Source: Paratinospora sagittata
Taxonomy: Eukaryota > Streptophyta > Magnoliopsida > Ranunculales > Menispermaceae
Assembly: GCA_035771175.1 (NCBI GenBank)
Contig: CM069594.1
Location: 13,859,670 to 13,923,669, forward strand
Length of the DNA stretch: 64,000 bases
Direction of reading: 5' to 3'
The position numbers and the translations under genes are program-made. The notes under the pieces are model-generated. The model was not told where the DNA came from, did no database searches, and saw only the letters and a list, made by a program, of their open reading frames with translations. Below, one piece after another: positions 12,723 to 26,549 of this stretch (positions are counted from its first letter, which is position 1; every line of letters starts with the position of its first letter).

Positions 12723-13881
12723 CTCATTCTCTGATTTTCAAAAATACAACACGCACGATTTTTGTAAGTTAGATTGAGCTTTCCAAAGAGTTTTTCAAGA
12801 GAAGAAAGTAATGATTCTTGCATTTGCCAAAACAAGCTTCGAATTGAATCAAAATTGCAATCTGTCTTGATGATAACGTCATTGTTGAGCAAGTTCTTCA
12901 TTTTATCCATTTTGTGCTTAGATTTGCAGAGGGTTTCCATTGTTTTAACTTGTAAGTATACGAAGTGGTCTCGGTAAGATAACAACATCAAAAAATAACA
13001 CAACACCTGTATTGCATCAAGAACACATCAAACAATAGCTTTCGAAGTCTACAAAGATCAAGCTCGAAGAACGAAGACATATCTCATGTCTAATGCATTA
13101 GTTTGATCTTTGGTGTGTAGGGTAGGGTAACCTCTCGACCAAACTCAGCACTAAAACTCTGAAAATTGCAAAGTTTTCAAAATCACTTCGATATAGTATT
13201 TCATTTTGAAAAAATGTTTTTCGTAAGGTTTTAATCATAATTTCAACGAGTTTTGAATTATTTAAAAGTGTTTTGAGTCAATGGAATGGTTCTTGAGTGT
13301 CAAAATATTAATTTTTCAAAAATAAGGCTTTCCAGCAATTTGCCAAAATTCTCGAGAAGGCACTAGCGCACTATCAGTGTTGATAGCACGTTGATAGGGT
13401 TCTATAATAAGACATTTGTTTTTTCTGGAAAATTGTCTATAGCGCGCTATCCCCTTTGATGACTCGCTATAAAGCTGTTGCCTTAATCTTTTCATTTTTA
13501 GTAAAATGGGCAATAGCGCGCTATAGGCCTTGATAACACGGTATCGGAAAGTCTAAAAAACTCAAGCTCTCTAGTTTGTATATATCGACCTGCTATCTGT
13601 CAATAGAGAACATGATACACAACCAAATAGCACTCTATCCACGTCTGTGAACAAAATCAGATATTTCTCACGAGAAAAATGTGGGCACTTCTGCTTGCTC
13701 GATTTTTCTATTCCTTACACAGTTTTGCCAGGTTATCTTAATTGAAATATGCTCTACTAACACCTAGATGATTCCCTTTGTCTCGCACGCCCAAAACAAC
13801 TTTAGATTAAACAATGTTTTGAATTCAAATCATTTTGTACTCACTTGCTCTTTAACATGCAACTTCTATTTTTATAAAACA
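12723..13881 (+). repeat. Satellite monomer 12 (1159 bp), class A1
   Basis: Class A1 with TGTTTTTCG, TTCTCACGAG and AATGTGGGC. Ends with AACATGCAAC. Confidence 0.95.
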
Positions 13882-15040
13882 CTCATTCTCTGATTTTCAA
13901 AAATACAACACGCACGATTTTTGTAAGTTAGATTGAGCTTTCCAAAGAGTTTTTCAAGAGAAGAAAGTACTGATTCTTGCATTTGCCAAAACAAGCTTCG
14001 AATTGAATCAAAATTGCAATCTGTCTTGATGATAACGTCATTGTTGAGCAAGTTCTTCATTTTATCCATTTTGTGCTTAGATTTGCAGAGGGTTTCCATT
14101 GTTTTAACTTGTAAGTATACGAAGTGGTCTCGGTAAGATAACAACATCAAAAAATAACACAACACCTGTATTGCATCAAGAACACATCAAACAATAGCTT
14201 TCGAAGTCTACAAAGATCAAGCTCGAAGAACGAAGACATATCTCATGTCTAATGCATTAGTTTGATCTTTGGTGTGTAGGGTAGGGTAACCTCTCGACCA
14301 AACTCAGCACTAAAACTCTGAAAATTGCAAAGTTTTCAAAATCACTTCGATATAGTATTTCATTTTGAAAAAATGTTTTCCGTAAGGTTTTAATCATAAT
14401 TTCAACGAGTTTTGAATTATTTAAAAGTGTTTTGAGTCAATGGAATGGTTCTTGAGTGTCAAAATATTAATTTTTCAAAAATAAGGCTATCCAGCAATTT
14501 GCCAAAATTCTCGAGAAGGCACTAGCGCACTATCAGTGTTGATAGCACGTTGATAGGGTTCTATAATAAGACATTTGTTTTTTCTGGAAAATTGTCTATA
14601 GCGCGCTATCCCCTTTGATGACTCGCTATAAAGCTGTTGCCTTAATCTTTTCATTTTTAGTAAAATGGGCAATAGCGCGCTATAGGCCTTGATAACACGG
14701 TATCGGAAAGTCTAAAAAACTCAAGCTCTCTAGTTTGTATATATCGACCTGCTATCTGTCAATAGAGAACATGATACACAACCAAATAGCACTCTATCCA
14801 CGTCTGTGAACAAAATCAGATATTTCTCACGAGAAAAATGTGGGCACTTCTGCTTGCTCGATTTTTCTATTCCTTACACAGTTTTGCCAGGTTATCTTAA
14901 TTGAAATATGCTCTACTAACACCTAGATGATTCCCTTTGTCTCGCACGCCCAAAACAACTTTAGATTAAACAATGTTTTGAATTCAAATCATTTTGTACT
15001 CACTTGCTCTTTAACCTGCAACTTCTATTTTTATAAAACA
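13882..15040 (+). repeat. Satellite monomer 13 (1159 bp), last class A1
   Basis: Private A-to-C at 13970 (AAAGTACTGATTC). It has GGCTATCC, otherwise a class B mark, plus TTCTCACGAG. It is the last copy with the A1 stretch TTAACTTGTAAGTATACG. Confidence 0.95.
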
Positions 15041-16194
15041 CTCATTCTCTGATTTTCAAAAATACAACACGCACGATTTTTGTAAGTTAGATTGAGCTTT
15101 CCAAAGAGTTTTTCAAGAGAAGAAAGTAATGATTCTTGCATTTGCCAAAACAAGCTTCGAATTGAATCAAAATTGGAATCTGTCTTGATGATAACGTCAT
15201 TGTTGAGCAAGTTCTTCATTTTATCCCTTTTGTGCTTAGATTTGCAGAGGGTATCCATTGTTTTAAACTGTGAGTATATGAAGTGGTCTCGGTAAGATAA
15301 CAACATCAAAAAATAACACAACACCTGTATTGCATCAAGAACACATCAAACAATAGCTTTCGAAGTCTACAAAGATCAAGCTCGAAGAACGAAGACATAT
15401 CTCATGTCTAATGCATTAGTTTGATCTTTGGTGTGTAGGGTAACCTCTCGATCAAACTCAGCACTAAAACTCTGAAAATTGCAAAGTCTTCAAGATCACT
15501 TCGATATAGTATTTCATTTTGAAAAAATGTTTTCCGTAAGGTTTTAATCATAATTTCAACGAGTTTTGAATTATTTAAAAGTGTTTTGAGTCAATGGAAT
15601 GGTTCTTGAGTGTCAAAATATTAATTTTTCAAAAATAAGGCTTTCCAGCAATTTGCCAAAATTCTCGAGAAGGCACTAGCGCACTATCAGTGTTGATAGC
15701 ACGTTGATAGGGTTCTATAATAAGACATTTGTTTTTTCTGGAAAATTGTCTATAGCGCGCTATCCCCTTTGATGACTCGCTATAAAGCTGTTGCCTTAAT
15801 CTTTTCATTTTTAGTAAAATGGGCAATAGCGCGCTATAGGCCTTGATAACACGGTATCGGAAAGTCTAAGAAACTCAAGCTCTCTAGTTTGTATATATCG
15901 ACCTGCTATCTGTCAATAGAGAACATGATACACAACCAAATAGCACTCTATCCACGTCTGAGAACAAAATCAGATATTTCTAACGAGAAAAATTTGGGCA
16001 CTTCTGCTTGCTCGATTTTTCTATTCCTTACACAGTTTTGCCAGGTTATCTTAATTGAAATATGCTCTACTAACACCTAGATGATTCCCTTTGTCTCGCA
16101 CGCCCAAAACAACTTTAGATTAAACAATGTTTTGAATTCAAATCATTTTGTACTCACTTGCTCTTTAACCTGCAACTTCTATTTTTATAAAACA
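15041..16194 (+). repeat. Satellite monomer 14 (1154 bp), A/B mosaic at domain border
   Basis: Mixes B marks (ATCCCTTTTG, TCTACAAAG, single GGGTA, AAGTCTTCAAGATCAC) with A marks (AAAATAACAC, GGCTTTCC). Shares ATTGGAATCTG with monomer 2. Private GTCTAAGAAACTC. It sits between the A1 and A2 domains. Confidence 0.95.
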
Positions 16195-17353
16195 CTCATT
16201 CTCTAATTTTCAAAAATACAACACGCACGATTTTTGTAAGTTAGATTGAGCTTTCCAAAGAGTTTTTCAAGAGAAGAAAGTAATGATTCTTGCATTTGCC
16301 AAAACAAGCTTCGAATTGAATCAAAATTGCAATCTGTCTTGATGATAACGTCATTGTTGAGCAAGTTCTTCATTTTATCCATTTTGTGCTTAGATTTGCA
16401 GAGGGTATCCATTGTTTTAAACTGTGAGTATATGAAGTGGTCTCGGTAAGATAACAACATCAAAAAATAACACAACACCTGTATTGCATCAAGAACACAT
16501 CAAACAATAGCTTTCGAAGTCTGCAAAGATCAAGCTCGAAGAACGAAGACATATCTCATGTCTAATGCATTAGTTTGATCTTTGGTGTGTAGGGTAGGGT
16601 AACCTCTCGACCAAACTCAGCACTAAAACTCTGAAAATTGCAAAGTTTTCAAAATCACTTCGATATAGTATTTCATTTTGAAAAAATGTTTTCCGTAAGG
16701 TTTTAATCATAATTTCAACGAGTTTTGAATTATTTAAAAGTGTTTTGAGTCAATGGAATGGTTCTTGAGTGTCAAAATATTAATTTTTCAAAAATAAGGC
16801 TTTCCAGCAATTTGCCAAAATTCTCGAGAAGGCACTAGCGCACTATCAGTGTTGATAGCACGTTGATAGGGTTCTATAATAAGACATTTGTTTTTTCTGG
16901 AAAATTGTCTATAGCGCGCTATCCCCTTTGATGACTCGCTATAAAGCTGTTGCCTTAATCTTTTCATTTTTAGTAAAATGGGCAATAGCGCGCTATAGGC
17001 CTTGATAACACGGTATCGGAAAGTCTAAAAAACTCAAGCTCTCTAGTTTGTATATATCGACCTGCTATCTGTCAATAGAGAACATGATACACAACCAAAT
17101 AGCACTCTATCCACGTCGGAGAACAAAATCAGATATTTCTAACGAGAAAAATTTGGGCACTTCTGCTTGCTCGATTTTTCTATGCCTTACACAGTTTTGC
17201 CAGGTTATCTTAATTGAAATATGCTCTACTAACACCTAGATGATTCCCTTTGTCTCGCACGCCCAAAATAAATTTAGATTAAACAATGTTTTGAATTCAA
17301 ATCATTTTGTACTCACTTGCTCTTTAACCTGCAACTTCTATTTTTATAAAACA
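16195..17353 (+). repeat. Satellite monomer 15 (1159 bp), first class A2
   Basis: First copy combining ATCCATTTTG with GGGTATCC, AAACTGTGAGTATATG and TCTGCAAAG. Private CTCTAATTTTC (A at 16205), CACGTCGGAG and AAAATAAATTTAG. Confidence 0.95.
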
Positions 17354-18512
17354 CTCATTCTCTGATTTTCAAAAATACAACACGCACGATTTTTGTAAGT
17401 TAGATTGAGCTTTCCAAAGAGTTTTTCAAGAGAAGAAAGTAATGATTCTTGCATTTGCCAAAACAAGCTTCGAATTGAATCAAAATTGCAATCTGTCTTG
17501 ATGATAACGTCATTGTTGAGCAAGTTCTTCATTTTATCCATTTTGTGCTTAGATTTGCAGAGGGTATCCATTGTTTTAAACTGTGAGTATATGAAGTGGT
17601 CTCGGTAAGATAACAACATCAAAAAATAACACAACACCTGTATTGCATCAAGAACACATCAAACAATAGCTTTCGAAGTCTGCAAAGATCAAGCTCGAAG
17701 AACGAAGACATATCTCATGTCTAATGCATTAGTTTGATCTTTGGTGTGTAGGGTAGGGTAACCTCTCGACCAAACTCAGCACTAAAACTCTGAAAATTGC
17801 AAAGTTTTCAAAATCACTTCGATATAGTATTTCATTTTGAAAAAATGTTTTCCGTAAGGTTTTAATCATAATTTCAACGAGTTTTGAATTATTTAAAAGT
17901 GTTTTGAGTCAATGGAATGGTTCTTGAGTGTCAAAATATTAATTTTTCAAAAATAAGGCTTTCCAGCAATTTGCCAAAATTCTCGAGAAGGCACTAGCGC
18001 ACTATCAGTGTTGATAGCACGTTGATAGGGTTCTATAATAAGACATTTGTTTTTTCTGGAAAATTGTCTATAGCGCGCTATCCCCTTTGATGACTCGCTA
18101 TAAAGCTGTTGCCTTAATCTTTTCATTTTTAGTAAAATGGGCAATAGCGCGCTATAGGCCTTGATAACACGGTATCGGAAAGTCTAAAAAACTCAAGCTC
18201 TCTAGTTTGTATATATCGACCTGCTATCTGTCAATAGAGAACATGATACACAACCAAATAGCACTCTATCCACGTCTGAGAACAAAATCAGATATTTCTA
18301 ACGAGAAAAATTTGGGCACTTCTGCTTGCTCGATTTTTCTATGCCTTACACAGTTTTCCCAGGTTATCTTAATTGAAATATGCTCTACTAACACCTAGAT
18401 GATTCCCTTTGTCTCGCACGCCCAAAACAAATTTAGATTAAACAATGTTTTGAATTCAAATCATTTTGTACTCACTTGCTCTTTAACTTGCAACTTCTAT
18501 TTTTATAAAACA
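17354..18512 (+). repeat. Satellite monomer 16 (1159 bp), class A2
   Basis: Class A2. Its 3' part has CAGTTTTCCCAGG, ACAAATTTAG and AACTTGCAAC, all shared with monomer 17. Confidence 0.95.
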
Positions 18513-19671
18513 CTCATTCTCTGATTTTCAAAAATACAACACGCACGATTTTTGTAAGTTAGATTGAGCTTTCCAAAGAGTTTTTCAAGAGAAGAAAGTA
18601 ATGATTCTTGCATTTGCCAAAACAAGCTTCGAATTGAATCAAAATTGCAATCTGTCTTGATGATAAAGTCATTGTTGAGCAAGTTCTTCATTTTATCCAT
18701 TTTGTGCTTAGATTTGCAGAGGGTATCCATTGTTTTAAACTGTGAGTATATGAAGTGGTCTCGGTAAGATAACAACATCAAAAAATAACACAACACCTGT
18801 ATTGCGTCAAGAACACATCAAACAATAGCTTTCGAAGTCTGCAAAGATCAAGCTCGAAGAACGAAGACATATCTCATGTCTAATGCATTAGTTTGATCTT
18901 TGGTGTGTAGGGTAGGGTAACCTCTCGACCAAACTCAGCACTAAAACTCTGAAAATTGCAAAGTTTTCAAAATCACTTCGATATAGTATTTCATTTTGAA
19001 AAAATGTTTTTCGTAAGGTTTTAATCATAATTTCAACGAGTTTTGAATTATTTAAAAGTGTTTTGAGTCAATGGAATGGTTCTTGAGTGTCAAAATATTA
19101 ATTTTTCAAAAATAAGGCTTTCCAGCAATTTGCCAAAATTCTCGAGAAGGCACTAGCGCACTATCAGTGTTGATAGCACGTTGATAGGGTTCTATAATAA
19201 GACATTTGTTTTTTCTGGAAAATTGTCTATAGCGCGCTATCCCCTTTGATGACTCGCTATAAAGCTGTTGCCTTAATCTTTTCATTTTTAGTAAAATGGG
19301 CAATAGCGCGCTATAGGCCTTGATAACACGGTATCGGAAAGTCTAAAAAACTCAAGCTCTCTAGTTTGTATATATCGACCTGCTATCTGTCAATAGAGAA
19401 CATGATACACAACCAAATAGCACTCTATCCACGTCTGAGAACAAAATCAGATATTTCTAACGAGAAAAATTTGGGCACTTCTGCTTGCTCGATTTTTCTA
19501 TGCCTTACACAGTTTTCCCAGGTTATCTTAATTGAAATATGCTCTACTAACACCTAGATGATTCCCTTTGTCTCGCACGCCCAAAACAAATTTAGATTAA
19601 ACAATGTTTTGAATTCAAATCATTTTGTACTCACTTGCTCTTTAACTTGCAACTTCTATTTTTATAAAACA
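18513..19671 (+). repeat. Satellite monomer 17 (1159 bp), class A2
   Basis: Class A2 with GATAAAGTCATT and ATTGCGTCAAG (shared with 18 and 21), TGTTTTTCG, CAGTTTTCCCAGG and AACTTGCAAC. Confidence 0.95.
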
Positions 19672-20830
19672 CTCATTCTCTGATTTTCAAAAATACAACA
19701 CGCACGATTTTTGTAAGTTAGATTGAGCTTTCCAAAGAGTTTTTCAAGAGAAGAAAGTAATGATTCTTGCATTTGCCAAAACAAGCTTCGAATTGAATCA
19801 AAATTGCAATCTGTCTTGATGATAAAGTCATTGTTGAGCAAGTTCTTCATTTTATCCATTTTGTGCTTAGATTTGCAGAGGGTATCCATTGTTTTAAACT
19901 GTGAGTATATGAAGTGGTCTCGGTAAGATAACAACATCAAAAAATAACACAACACCTGTATTGCGTCAAGAACACATCAAACAATAGCTTTCGAAGTCTG
20001 CAAAGATCAAGCTCGAAGAACGAAGACATATCTCATGTCTAATGCATTAGTTTGATCTTTGGTGTGTAGGGTAGGGTAACCTCTCGACCAAACTCAGCAC
20101 TAAAACTCTGAAAATTGCAAAGTTTTCAAAATCACTTCGATATAGTATTTCATTTTGAAAAAATGTTTTCCGTAAGGTTTTAATCATAATTTCAACGAGT
20201 TTTGAATTATTTAAAAGTGTTTTGAGTCAATGGAATGGTTCTTGAGTGTCAAAATATTAATTTTTCAAAAATAAGGCTTTCCAGCAATTTGCCAAAATTC
20301 TCGAGAAGGCACTAGCGCACTATCAGTGTTGATAGCACGTTGATAGGGTTCTATAATAAGACATTTGTTTTTTCTGGAAAATTGTCTATAGCGCGCTATC
20401 CCCTTTGATGACTCGCTATAAAGCTGTTGCCTTAATCTTTTCATTTTTAGTAAAATGGGCAATAGCGCGCTATAGGCCTTGATAACACGGTATCGGAAAG
20501 TCTAAAAAACTCAAGCTCTCTAGTTTGTATATATCGACCTGCTATCTGTCAATAGAGAACATGATACACAACCAAATAGCACTCTATCCACGTCTGAGAA
20601 CAAAATCAGATATTTCTAACGAGAAAAATTTGGGCACTTCTGCTTGCTCGATTTTTCTATTCCTTACACAGTTTTGCCAGGTTATCTTAATTGAAATATG
20701 CTCTACTAACACCTAGATGATTCCCTTTGTCTCGCACGCCCAAAACAACTTTAGATTAAACAATGTTTTGAATTCAAATCAATTTGTACTCACTTGCTCT
20801 TTAACCTGCAACTTCTATTTTTATAAAACA
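19672..20830 (+). repeat. Satellite monomer 18 (1159 bp), class A2
   Basis: Class A2 with GATAAAGTCATT, ATTGCGTCAAG, CTATTCC and AATCAATTTGTAC. First monomer of the 3439-bp duplicated trimer. Confidence 0.95.
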
Positions 20831-21989
20831 CTCATTCTCTGATTTTCAAAAATACAACACGCACGATTTTTGTAAGTTAGATTGAGCTTTCCAAAGAGTT
20901 TTTCAAGAGAAGAAAGTAATGATTCTTGCATTTGCCAAAACAAGCTTCGAATTGAATCAAAATTGCAATCTGTCTTGATGATAACGTCATTGTTGAGCAA
21001 GTTCTTCATTTTATCCATTTTGTGCTTAGATTTGCAGAGGGTATCCATTGTTTTAAACTGTGAGTATATGAAGTGGTCTCGGTAAGATAACAACCTCAAA
21101 AAATAACACAACACCTGTATTGCATCAAGAACACATCAAACAATAGCTTTCGAAGTCTGCAAAGATCAAGCTCGAAGAACGAAGACATATCTCATGTCTA
21201 ATGCATTAGTTTGATCTTTGGTGTGTAGGGTAGGGTAACCTCTCGACCAAACTCAGCACTAAAACTCTGAAAATTGCAAAGTTTTCAAAATCACTTCGAT
21301 ATAGTATTTCATTTTGAAAAAATGTTTTCCGTAAGGTTTTAATCATAATTTCAACGAGTTTTGAATTATTTAAAAGTGTTTTGAGTCAATGGAATGGTTC
21401 TTGAGTGTCAAAATATTAATTTTTCAAAAATAAGGCTTTCCAGCAATTTGCCAAAATTCTCGAGAAGGCACTAGCGCACTATCAGTGTTGATAGCACGTT
21501 GATAGGGTTCTATAATAAGACATTTGTTTTTTCTGGAAAATTGTCTATAGCGCGCTATCCCCTTTGATGACTCGCTATAAAGCTGTTGCCTTAATCTTTT
21601 CATTTTTAGTAAAATGGGCAATAGCGCGCTATAGGCCTTGATAACACGGTATCGGAAAGTCTAAAAAACTCAAGCTCTCTAGTTTGTATATATCGACCTG
21701 CTATCTGTCAATAGAGAACATGATACACAACCAAATAGCACTCTATCCACGTCTGAGAACAAAATCAGATATTTCTAACGAGAAAAATTTGGGCACTTCT
21801 GCTTGCTCGATTTTTCTATGCCTTACACAGTTTTGCCAGGTTATCTTAATTGAAATATGCTCTACTAACACCTAGATGATTCCCTTTGTCTCGCACGCCC
21901 AAAACAACTTTAGATTAAACAATGTTTTGAATTCAAATCATTTTGTACTCACTTGCTCTTTAACCTGCAACTTCTATTTTTATAAAACA
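20831..21989 (+). repeat. Satellite monomer 19 (1159 bp), class A2
   Basis: Class A2 with ACAACCTCAAAA near 21091, shared only with monomer 22, and CTATGCC. Confidence 0.95.
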
Positions 21990-23110
21990 CTCATTCTCTG
22001 ATTTTCAAAAATACAACACGCACGATTTTTGTAAGTTAGATTGAGCTTTCCAAAGAGTTTTTCAAGAGAAGAAAGTAATGATTCTTGCATTTGCCAAAAC
22101 AAGCTTCGAATTGAATCAAAATTGCAATCTGTCTTGATGATAACGTCATTGTTGAGCAAGTTCTTCATTTTATCCCTTTTGTGCTTTTGAGTATATGAAG
22201 TGGTCTCGGTAAGATAACAACATCAAAAAAGAACACAACACCTGTATTGCATCAAGAACACATCAAACAATAGCTTTCGAAGTCTACAAAGATCAAGCTC
22301 GAAGAACGAAGACATATCTCAAGTCTAATGCATTAGTTTGATCTTTGGTGTGTAGGGTAACCTCTCGATCAAACTCAGCACTAAAACTCTGAAAATTGCA
22401 AAGACTTCAAGGTCACTTCGATATAGTATTTCATTTTGAAAAAATGTTTTCCGTAAGGTTTTAATCATAATTTCAACGAGTTTTGAATTATTTAAAAGTG
22501 TTTTGAGTCAATGGAATGGTTCTTGAGTGTTAAAATATTAATTTTTTCAAAAATAAGGCTATCCAGCAATTTGCCAAAATTCTCGAGAAGGCACTAGCGC
22601 ACTATCAGTGTTGATAGCACGTTGATAGGGTTCTATAATAAGACATTTGTTTTTTCTGGAAAATTGTCTATAGCGCGCTATCCCTTTTGATGACTCGCTA
22701 TAAAGCTGTTGCCTTAATCTTTTCATTTTTAGTAAAATGGGCAATAGCGCGCTATTGGCCTTGATAACACGGTATCGGAAAGTCTAAAAAACTCAAGCTC
22801 TCTAGTTTGTATATATCGACCTGCTATCTGTCAATAGAGAACATGATACACAACCAAATAGCACTCTATCCACATCTGAGAACAAAATCAGATATTTCTA
22901 ACGAGAAAAATTTGGGCACTTCTGCTTGCTCAATTTTTCTATTCCTTACACAGTTTTGCCAGGTTATCTTAATTGAAATATGCTCTACTAACACCTAGAT
23001 GATTCCCTTTGTCTCGCACGCCCAAAACAACTTTAGATTAAACAATGTTTTGAATTCAAATCATTTTGTACTCTTGCTCTTTAACCTGCAACTTCTATTT
23101 TTATAAAACA
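21990..23110 (+). repeat. Satellite monomer 20 (1121 bp), first class B-del
   Basis: First copy with the 32-bp deletion (GTGCTTTTGAGTATATG near 22181). Also has ATCTCAAGTC, AAAGACTTCAAGGTC, CCCTTTTGATG, GCTATTGGCC, CCACATCTGAG, GCTCAATTTTTC and the 2-bp-shorter TACTCTTGC. All of these recur in monomer 23. Confidence 0.95.
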
Positions 23111-24269
23111 CTCATTCTCTGATTTTCAAAAATACAACACGCACGATTTTTGTAAGTTAGATTGAGCTTTCCAAAGAGTTTTTCAAGAGAAGAAAGTAAT
23201 GATTCTTGCATTTGCCAAAACAAGCTTCGAATTGAATCAAAATTGCAATCTGTCTTGATGATAAAGTCATTGTTGAGCAAGTTCTTCATTTTATCCATTT
23301 TGTGCTTAGATTTGCAGAGGGTATCCATTGTTTTAAACTGTGAGTATATGAAGTGGTCTCGGTAAGATAACAACATCAAAAAATAACACAACACCTGTAT
23401 TGCGTCAAGAACACATCAAACAATAGCTTTCGAAGTCTGCAAAGATCAAGCTCGAAGAACGAAGACATATCTCATGTCTAATGCATTAGTTTGATCTTTG
23501 GTGTGTAGGGTAGGGTAACCTCTCGACCAAACTCAGCACTAAAACTCTGAAAATTGCAAAGTTTTCAAAATCACTTCGATATAGTATTTCATTTTGAAAA
23601 AATGTTTTCCGTAAGGTTTTAATCATAATTTCAACGAGTTTTGAATTATTTAAAAGTGTTTTGAGTCAATGGAATGGTTCTTGAGTGTCAAAATATTAAT
23701 TTTTCAAAAATAAGGCTTTCCAGCAATTTGCCAAAATTCTCGAGAAGGCACTAGCGCACTATCAGTGTTGATAGCACGTTGATAGGGTTCTATAATAAGA
23801 CATTTGTTTTTTCTGGAAAATTGTCTATAGCGCGCTATCCCCTTTGATGACTCGCTATAAAGCTGTTGCCTTAATCTTTTCATTTTTAGTAAAATGGGCA
23901 ATAGCGCGCTATAGGCCTTGATAACACGGTATCGGAAAGTCTAAAAAACTCAAGCTCTCTAGTTTGTATATATCGACCTGCTATCTGTCAATAGAGAACA
24001 TGATACACAACCAAATAGCACTCTATCCACGTCTGAGAACAAAATCAGATATTTCTAACGAGAAAAATTTGGGCACTTCTGCTTGCTCGATTTTTCTATT
24101 CCTTACACAGTTTTGCCAGGTTATCTTAATTGAAATATGCTCTACTAACACCTAGATGATTCCCTTTGTCTCGCACGCCCAAAACAACTTTAGATTAAAC
24201 AATGTTTTGAATTCAAATCAATTTGTACTCACTTGCTCTTTAACCTGCAACTTCTATTTTTATAAAACA
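23111..24269 (+). repeat. Satellite monomer 21 (1159 bp), class A2
   Basis: Copy of monomer 18 at offset 3439, with GATAAAGTCATT, ATTGCGTCAAG and AATCAATTTGTAC. Confidence 0.95.
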
Positions 24270-25428
24270 CTCATTCTCTGATTTTCAAAAATACAACACG
24301 CACGATTTTTGTAAGTTAGATTGAGCTTTCCAAAGAGTTTTTCAAGAGAAGAAAGTAATGATTCTTGCATTTGCCAAAACAAGCTTCGAATTGAATCAAA
24401 ATTGCAATCTGTCTTGATGATAACGTCATTGTTGAGCAAGTTCTTCATTTTATCCATTTTGTGCTTAGATTTGCAGAGGGTATCCATTGTTTTAAACTGT
24501 GAGTATATGAAGTGGTCTCGGTAAGATAACAACCTCAAAAAATAACACAACACCTGTATTGCATCAAGAACACATCAAACAATAGCTTTCGAAGTCTGCA
24601 AAGATCAAGCTCGAAGAACGAAGACATATCTCATGTCTAATGCATTAGTTTGATCTTTGGTGTGTAGGGTAGGGTAACCTCTCGACCAAACTCAGCACTA
24701 AAACTCTGAAAATTGCAAAGTTTTCAAAATCACTTCGATATAGTATTTCATTTTGAAAAAATGTTTTCCGTAAGGTTTTAATCATAATTTCAACGAGTTT
24801 TGAATTATTTAAAAGTGTTTTGAGTCAATGGAATGGTTCTTGAGTGTCAAAATATTAATTTTTCAAAAATAAGGCTTTCCAGCAATTTGCCAAAATTCTC
24901 GAGAAGGCACTAGCGCACTATCAGTGTTGATAGCACGTTGATAGGGTTCTATAATAAGACATTTGTTTTTTCTGGAAAATTGTCTATAGCGCGCTATCCC
25001 CTTTGATGACTCGCTATAAAGCTGTTGCCTTAATCTTTTCATTTTTAGTAAAATGGGCAATAGCGCGCTATAGGCCTTGATAACACGGTATCGGAAAGTC
25101 TAAAAAACTCAAGCTCTCTAGTTTGTATATATCGACCTGCTATCTGTCAATAGAGAACATGATACACAACCAAATAGCACTCTATCCACGTCTGAGAACA
25201 AAATCAGATATTTCTAACGAGAAAAATTTGGGCACTTCTGCTTGCTCGATTTTTCTATGCCTTACACAGTTTTGCCAGGTTATCTTAATTGAAATATGCT
25301 CTACTAACACCTAGATGATTCCCTTTGTCTCGCACGCCCAAAACAACTTTAGATTAAACAATGTTTTGAATTCAAATCATTTTGTACTCACTTGCTCTTT
25401 AACCTGCAACTTCTATTTTTATAAAACA
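24270..25428 (+). repeat. Satellite monomer 22 (1159 bp), class A2
   Basis: Copy of monomer 19 at offset 3439, including ACAACCTCAAAA. Confidence 0.95.
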
Positions 25429-26549
25429 CTCATTCTCTGATTTTCAAAAATACAACACGCACGATTTTTGTAAGTTAGATTGAGCTTTCCAAAGAGTTTT
25501 TCAAGAGAAGAAAGTAATGATTCTTGCATTTGCCAAAACAAGCTTCGAATTGAATCAAAATTGCAATCTGTCTTGATGATAACGTCATTGTTGAGCAAGT
25601 TCTTCATTTTATCCCTTTTGTGCTTTTGAGTATATGAAGTGGTCTCGGTAAGATAACAACATCAAAAAAGAACACAACACCTGTATTGCATCAAGAACAC
25701 ATCAAACAATAGCTTTCGAAGTCTACAAAGATCAAGCTCGAAGAACGAAGACATATCTCAAGTCTAATGCATTAGTTTGATCTTTGGTGTGTAGGGTAAC
25801 CTCTCGATCAAACTCAGCACTAAAACTCTGAAAATTGCAAAGACTTCAAGGTCACTTCGATATAGTATTTCATTTTGAAAAAATGTTTTCCGTAAGGTTT
25901 TAATCATAATTTCAACGAGTTTTGAATTATTTAAAAGTGTTTTGAGTCAATGGAATGGTTCTTGAGTGTTAAAATATTAATTTTTTCAAAAATAAGGCTA
26001 TCCAGCAATTTGCCAAAATTCTCGAGAAGGCACTAGCGCACTATCAGTGTTGATAGCACGTTGATAGGGTTCTATAATAAGACATTTGTTTTTTCTGGAA
26101 AATTGTCTATAGCGCGCTATCCCTTTTGATGACTCGCTATAAAGCTGTTGCCTTAATCTTTTCATTTTTAGTAAAATGGGCAATAGCGCGCTATTGGCCT
26201 TGATAACACGGTATCGGAAAGTCTAAAAAACTCAAGCTCTCTAGTTTGTATATATCGACCTGCTATCTGTCAATAGAGAACATGATACACAACCAAATAG
26301 CACTCTATCCACATCTGAGAACAAAATCAGATATTTCTAACGAGAAAAATTTGGGCACTTCTGCTTGCTCAATTTTTCTATTCCTTACACAGTTTTGCCA
26401 GGTTATCTTAATTGAAATATGCTCTACTAACACCTAGATGATTCCCTTTGTCTCGCACGCCCAAAACAACTTTAGATTAAACAATGTTTTGAATTCAAAT
26501 CATTTTGTACTCTTGCTCTTTAACCTGCAACTTCTATTTTTATAAAACA
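25429..26549 (+). repeat. Satellite monomer 23 (1121 bp), class B-del
   Basis: Copy of monomer 20 at offset 3439, including the 32-bp deletion, AAAGACTTCAAGGTC and GCTATTGGCC. Confidence 0.95.

Larger units (their letters stand above)
19672..26549 (+). repeat. Higher-order duplication, 3439-bp trimer (monomers 18-20 and 21-23)
   Basis: 19672-23110 and 23111-26549 share every rare mark I checked: GATAAAGTCATT, ATTGCGTCAAG, AATCAATTTG, ACAACCTCAAAA, the 32-bp deletion, ATCTCAAGTC, AAAGACTTCAAGG, GCTATTGGCC and GCTCAATTTTTC. I found no difference by eye. Left divergence begins within about 25 bp upstream (AACTTGC against AACCTGC). On the right, identity continues about 56 bp into monomer 24. 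Confidence 0.9.
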
